A DNA stretch of 9,276 bases, from the NCBI GenBank assembly GCA_050245975.1, contig JBFWWW010000163.1:1-9276 (forward strand). Reading direction: 5' to 3'. Shown piece by piece: positions 5,774 through 9,276 of this stretch (the stretch's first letter is position 1; every line of letters starts with the position of its first letter). Origin of the DNA: JBFWWW01 sp050245975. Its GTDB lineage: Bacteria; Pseudomonadota; Alphaproteobacteria; Rhizobiales; Hyphomicrobiaceae. The notes under the pieces are model-generated. The model saw only the letters and a program-made list of their open reading frames with translations, was not told the origin of the DNA and made no database searches. A program made the translations under genes and the position numbers.

Positions 5774-6979
5774 TTATGCGCCGTGGCGCCCGATGATCGA
5801 GATCGAGCACACGTTCTGGTGCGGGAAGCCGCCAAGATTGTGCGTGAGGCCATAGCGCGGCAGCTCGGGCCGTTGCCGGGCGCCGGCCTTTCCCTGCATC
5901 TGCAGGTACATCTCGTAAATCATCCGCATGCCCGATGCGCCGATCGGATGGCCAAAGCATTTCAACCCGCCGTCGATCTGGCAGGGGATGGTGCCGTCGG
6001 CATCATAGAACCCGTCGAGGATGTCCTTCACCGCACCGCCCTCCGGCGAGATGTGCAGATCTTCCATCGTCACGAGCTCGGTAACCGAGAAGCAATCGTG
6101 CACCTCGATGAGATCGATTTCCTTGCGCGGATCCGATACGCCGGCTTCCTGGTAGGCGCGCTTGGATGCGATGCGCGTCGTCATGAAGTAGCTGCCGTCC
6201 CAGGAGTTGTGCTGCGCTTCGGTGCCGTTCGAGACGGAAAGCTGCAGCGCCTTGACGGAAATGATGTCGGTCTTGCCGAGGCCGCGCGCGATCTCCGGCG
6301 TCGTGACGATGGCGCACGCGGCGCCGTCGCTGACGCCGCAGCAGTCAAAAAGCCCGAGGGGCTCCGCCACCATCGGCGCGTTGAGCACCGTATCCACGGT
6401 GATCTTGTTTGTGAGATGCGCCTTCGGGTTCCTGGAGCCGTTGTCGTGGCTTTTCACAGAGACATGCGCCATCGCCTGCTTCAGGTCGCCGGCATTCACG
6501 CGATGCTTGGCGCGGTAGGCGGTCGCCAGCTGGGCGAAGGAGCCCGGTGCCGAGAGGTTCGGCCAGTACATCGTGTTGAGCGCGCCGCGGCCGCGCTGGG
6601 GCAGGCCGCCGTACCCGGTGTCCTTCAGCTTCTCGACGCCAAGCGCCAGGGCGATGTCGGCCGCACCGGAGGCAACGGCGTAGACGGCACCGCGGAAGGC
6701 TTCCGTGCCGCTCGCGCAATAGTTCTCGACGCGCGTCACGGGGATATAGGGCAGGCGCAGCGCCACGGCGAGCGGCACGCCGGACTTGCCGACATGCTGT
6801 TCTTCTATCGCCGTGGCGAGCCAGGCCGCCTGGATCTGGTTCTTTTCGATGCCGGCGTCCTGAAGGCCTTCCTCGAAGGCTTCCACCATCAGGTCGTCGG
6901 CTTCCTTGTCCCACCGCTCGCCGAACTTCGAACAGCCCATACCGAGAATGGCGACCTTGTCCCGAATTCCGCTGGCCAT
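5774..6979 (-). CDS. Thiolase-family acyltransferase (annotated-type acetyl-CoA acetyltransferase), DUF35-partnered
   Basis: A 401-aa thiolase of the SCP2/non-decarboxylating group that usually works with a DUF35 OB-fold partner. It would catalyse thiolytic cleavage, Claisen condensation or acyl transfer on CoA thioesters in the cytoplasm. The catalytic residues are present: nucleophile Cys88 in ENYCASGTEAF, His294 in EVHDCFS, and Cys341 and His344 in LKCFGHPIGASG. NLGGFP (381-386) is near the C-terminus. The ATG at 6979 is set by AGGAGA 7 nt upstream. This ribosome site overlaps the stop of the preceding gene, 11 bp away. The frame stays open to 7675, but that part overlaps the upstream gene in another frame and is not thiolase. 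The thiolase is the last gene of the operon. The substrate is unknown. Confidence 0.9.
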   Translation of the reverse strand: MASGIRDKVAILGMGCSKFGERWDKEADDLMVEAFEEGLQDAGIEKNQIQAAWLATAIEEQHVGKSGVPLAVALRLPYIPVTRVENYCASGTEAFRGAVYAVASGAADIALALGVEKLKDTGYGGLPQRGRGALNTMYWPNLSAPGSFAQLATAYRAKHRVNAGDLKQAMAHVSVKSHDNGSRNPKAHLTNKITVDTVLNAPMVAEPLGLFDCCGVSDGAACAIVTTPEIARGLGKTDIISVKALQLSVSNGTEAQHNSWDGSYFMTTRIASKRAYQEAGVSDPRKEIDLIEVHDCFSVTELVTMEDLHISPEGGAVKDILDGFYDADGTIPCQIDGGLKCFGHPIGASGMRMIYEMYLQMQGKAGARQRPELPRYGLTHNLGGFPHQNVCSISIIGRHGA

Positions 6980-6990
6980 GTTTGGTTCTC

Positions 6991-8466
6991 CTAGGCCTTG
7001 GCCGGCGGGGATGCCGGCGCCGCTTTCCAGTAGTAGCGGGTAAACCCGCGCTGCGGGTCGCGATCCTTGACGCGGAACATCATCCGCATGGTCGCGGCCA
7101 CGGCGACATTTTCTTCGTCGCAGTCGGTGAAGTCGATCATCTGCCGCCCGCCCTGCTCGAACGTCACCATGCCGTAGTAGGCCGGCGGATCGGGCGAATA
7201 GGTCAGCCGGTCGGCGGTATAGGACTGGACGCGCGCCGGCATGTCGGCGAACGGCTGATCCTCCTGCGTGTGAAACGCGTTGCAGTTGGGGTTGACGCAG
7301 ACGTTGGTCTTGGGGAATTGCAACGTGCCGCATTTGCTGCAGCGACCGCCGACGAAGCCCGTCAGCATGCGCCGGTTGCGATAGAGCGAGGAGAGCGGTG
7401 TGCCCTTGTCGCCCTCCGCGCGCATGCCGCGGTCCATCGTGACGAGGTCGTTGAACGCGAGGAAGCGCGCATAGTTGGCGACCTCGCGGCGACGCGCCAG
7501 ATGCCCCTGCACGCCGAGCCGCGGCGGAAGCCTGGCAAGTTCCGGCGTTGCTTCCAGCAGGAGCGCGTCGCATCCCTGGCCGAACCCCAGCAGCAGGATC
7601 TTGTCGCCGGCTTTGGCGGACGCCAGGCAATCGGCCAGCATGACCAGCGGATGGGCCGTGCCCGTGTCGCCGCAAACGGCCTGCAGATTTTCACGGACCG
7701 CACCGTCGGGGATGCCGGCCCGCTTGGCGATGCCGGCCGCCACGCGCGGCAAAACGCACGGCATGATGAAGTGCGTGATCTCGCCGGGCTTCGTGGCGGT
7801 CTTCGAGAACAGCTCGGACAGCGTTGCCGGCACGATCTTGTTGTAGCCTTCGTCGCGGATCCAGCGCTCCTCCCAGGTGTAGTCGAACTCGGCGTCCTCC
7901 CCGCGATGATGATCGACGAAGTCGACCGTTTGCGTCGCGTGCGCGATCAGCTGCGCGATGGCCGGTCCGCCGCCGATCAGCAGAGCCGCCGCGCCGTCGC
8001 CCGTTTGCAATTCAAGCGGGCTTGCGGATTTGGTGCGCCGTTTCTCCGAAGCGACAAGCAGCGTCGGTCCTGCGCCGCCGCGGACGGCTTGCAGCGCGGC
8101 CACCAGCGCCGATGTCGCGGCGCGCTGCGAGGCGCCGACATCCTGCGCGGCAATGGACGGCTTGAGATTGAGCGCTTCGGACACGATGCCGGCGTTGAGG
8201 CGGTCCTTGAACGGCAGCGTCGTCGAGGCCAGGCAGACGGCGGCAACGCCATCGCGGTCGTGCGCGGCGAGGCAATCGCGTGCCGCCTCGACGGCCATGG
8301 TCACCGCGTCCTCGTCCCAGTTGCACATGGTGCGCTCGCCCTTGGCGAGGCCCTTGAGCGCGGGATTGAACCAGGCGTTGGTCTCGGCAATGGCGCGACG
8401 CGCAAGACGCAAGCGCGGCAGATAGGCTCCGTAGGCGCTGATCCCGATGTTTTTGTCGTCGGCCAT
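6991..8466 (-). CDS. KAS III/HMG-CoA-synthase-like domain fused to DUF35 zinc-ribbon/OB domain
   Basis: A 491-aa fusion protein. Residues 5-305 look like a thiolase-fold condensing enzyme of the KAS III/HMG-CoA synthase type (GISAYGAYLPR, LQTGDGAAALLI at 152-163, CGDTGTAHPLVMLADCL at 265-281, LLLGFGQGCDALLLE at 291-305). Residues 370-475 form a DUF35 unit: a zinc ribbon with Cys376, 379, 390 and 395, then an OB fold that often binds acyl-CoA. The usual nucleophile Cys is absent (AQDVGASQRAAT at 107-118), and the His and Asn positions seem to hold Cys237 and Asp267, so the domain may be structural or use other chemistry. The ATG at 8466 has AAGGA 8 nt upstream; the longer frame to 8694 overlaps the SDR gene. 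The protein probably forms a complex with the thiolase encoded next. Confidence 0.85.
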   Translation of the reverse strand: MADDKNIGISAYGAYLPRLRLARRAIAETNAWFNPALKGLAKGERTMCNWDEDAVTMAVEAARDCLAAHDRDGVAAVCLASTTLPFKDRLNAGIVSEALNLKPSIAAQDVGASQRAATSALVAALQAVRGGAGPTLLVASEKRRTKSASPLELQTGDGAAALLIGGGPAIAQLIAHATQTVDFVDHHRGEDAEFDYTWEERWIRDEGYNKIVPATLSELFSKTATKPGEITHFIMPCVLPRVAAGIAKRAGIPDGAVRENLQAVCGDTGTAHPLVMLADCLASAKAGDKILLLGFGQGCDALLLEATPELARLPPRLGVQGHLARRREVANYARFLAFNDLVTMDRGMRAEGDKGTPLSSLYRNRRMLTGFVGGRCSKCGTLQFPKTNVCVNPNCNAFHTQEDQPFADMPARVQSYTADRLTYSPDPPAYYGMVTFEQGGRQMIDFTDCDEENVAVAATMRMMFRVKDRDPQRGFTRYYWKAAPASPPAKA

Positions 8467-8480
8467 TCCGGCGTCCTTCG

Positions 8481-9276
8481 TTATTGCGGATCCCAGCAGA
8501 ATACATCGGCCGATCTGTCGAGGGGGAAAAATGAAGCCTTGAGCGCCGGCATGGCCTGCGTCGAAATGCTGTTGACGGTCCATCCATCGGAACGGTGCAC
8601 GGAGCGGATGGGACGCGACTGGCTCATCAGGAAGATCTCGTTCATGCGCACCGCGAAAACCTGCCCGCTGACGTCGCGGGCCGCATCGGAGCACAGGTAG
8701 GCCGCGAGCGGAGCGATCTTGTCCGCGCTCATGAGCTTCATGCGCTCGACGCGCGCTTTCTCGTCCTCCGTCTCGGTGGGTATGGTGCCGATGAGGCGGC
8801 TCCAGGCGAACGGCGCGATGCAGTTCGAGCGCACGCCGAACCGCTGCATGTCGAGCGCGATCGATTTCGACAGGCCGACGATGCCGAGCTTCGCGGCGGC
8901 GTAATTCGCCTGCCCGAAATTGCCGACGAGGCCGGACGTCGACGTGAAGTGCACCATGGCGCCGCCGCCCTGCTCGCGGAAATAGGGTGCCGCGGCGCGG
9001 GCCACGTAGAAGGACCCGAACAGGTGCACCTTCACGACCAGCTCGAAGTCGACCACGCTCATGCGGTGGAAGATCCGGTCGCGCAGGATGCCTGCGTTGT
9101 TGATGACGCCGTCGATGCGGCCGAAGCTGTCGATTGCGGTCTTGATGATGCGCTCGGCGCTGGCGGGTTCGGCGACGCTGTCGAGGCTCGCAACCGCCTT
9201 GCCGCCTGCTTTCACAATATCGGCCACCACCTCGTCGGCAGGGGCGGCGCTGGTCTGTCCCTCGCCATCGGCTGCG
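8481..9276 (-). CDS. Short-chain dehydrogenase/reductase, 5' end outside window
   Basis: An SDR oxidoreductase of the kind that interconverts 3-hydroxyacyl- and 3-oxoacyl-type substrates with NAD(P). The frame is open to the window edge, so the N-terminal TGxxxGIG cofactor motif is not visible; the first residues seen (DGEGQTSAAPADEV) resemble multifunctional-enzyme type 2 SDRs. NNAG is encoded near 9101-9090, the catalytic Ser in FTSTSG near 8942, and Tyr and Lys of YAAAK near 8903 and 8891. The spacing of 13 residues from Ser to Tyr fits FabG-like enzymes. An extended C-terminus of about 50 residues follows VSGQVFAVR, as in related acyl-CoA SDRs. The stop lies 14 bp before the next gene, so it is the upstream member of the operon. 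A GTG at 9230 is not the likely start. Confidence 0.88.
   Translation of the reverse strand, partial: AADGEGQTSAAPADEVVADIVKAGGKAVASLDSVAEPASAERIIKTAIDSFGRIDGVINNAGILRDRIFHRMSVVDFELVVKVHLFGSFYVARAAAPYFREQGGGAMVHFTSTSGLVGNFGQANYAAAKLGIVGLSKSIALDMQRFGVRSNCIAPFAWSRLIGTIPTETEDEKARVERMKLMSADKIAPLAAYLCSDAARDVSGQVFAVRMNEIFLMSQSRPIRSVHRSDGWTVNSISTQAMPALKASFFPLDRSADVFCWDPQ

Noticed and set aside
6980..7675. N-terminal extension of the thiolase
   Set aside because: It overlaps the KAS III-like/DUF35 gene in another frame, and the thiolase fold begins at MASGIRDKVA with a strong ribosome site.
6982..8700. 572-aa plus-strand reading frame
   Set aside because: It lies antisense to the KAS III-like/DUF35 gene and has the His/Arg/Gly/Ala-rich composition of a GC-rich shadow frame.

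Overview
The window is GC-rich DNA that most resembles an alphaproteobacterial chromosome, probably order Hyphomicrobiales (Rhizobiales). The main reasons are a full-length CtrA cell-cycle regulator, a SciP (DUF1153) homologue, a short FliJ-like protein of the type found near ctrA in this order, an alphaproteobacterial PmtA-type phospholipid methyltransferase and an elongator tRNA-Met with the usual alphaproteobacterial body. The assignment rests on recalled family features, not on a search.

Layout. Positions 1-651 hold no protein gene that I can support. They contain a palindromic repeat element (82-198), tRNA-Met(CAU) on the minus strand (286-362) and a degenerate tandem repeat (430-651) that reaches the stop codon of pmtA. 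Then, on the minus strand, mnmA (start 2637) is followed 60 bp later by pmtA (652-1380). An AT-rich divergent intergenic region (2638-3023) separates mnmA from sciP (plus strand) and carries CtrA-like boxes. A lipoprotein gene and a fliJ-like gene follow on the minus strand. A 616-bp intergenic region with a CtrA-like box and a single GANTC (CcrM) site leads into ctrA (4997-5692, plus strand), which ends in a clear intrinsic terminator. From 5774 to the window end lies a tight minus-strand operon: SDR dehydrogenase (5' end cut by the window), a KAS III/HMG-CoA-synthase-like protein fused to a DUF35 zinc-ribbon/OB domain, and a thiolase.

How the parts work together. CtrA and SciP form a known cell-cycle pair: CtrA activates transcription and SciP restrains CtrA-dependent promoters. 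Here they sit 1.7 kb apart with only two small genes between them, and both have CtrA-like sites upstream, which suggests a local feedback circuit. The operon at the right end has the same components as multi-subunit C-C bond-forming or acyl-transfer complexes (archaeal thiolase/HMG-CoA synthase/DUF35, Pseudomonas PhlACB). Here DUF35 is fused to a synthase-like subunit that seems to lack the usual catalytic Cys, His and Asn. That operon is the best candidate in the window for an undescribed system.
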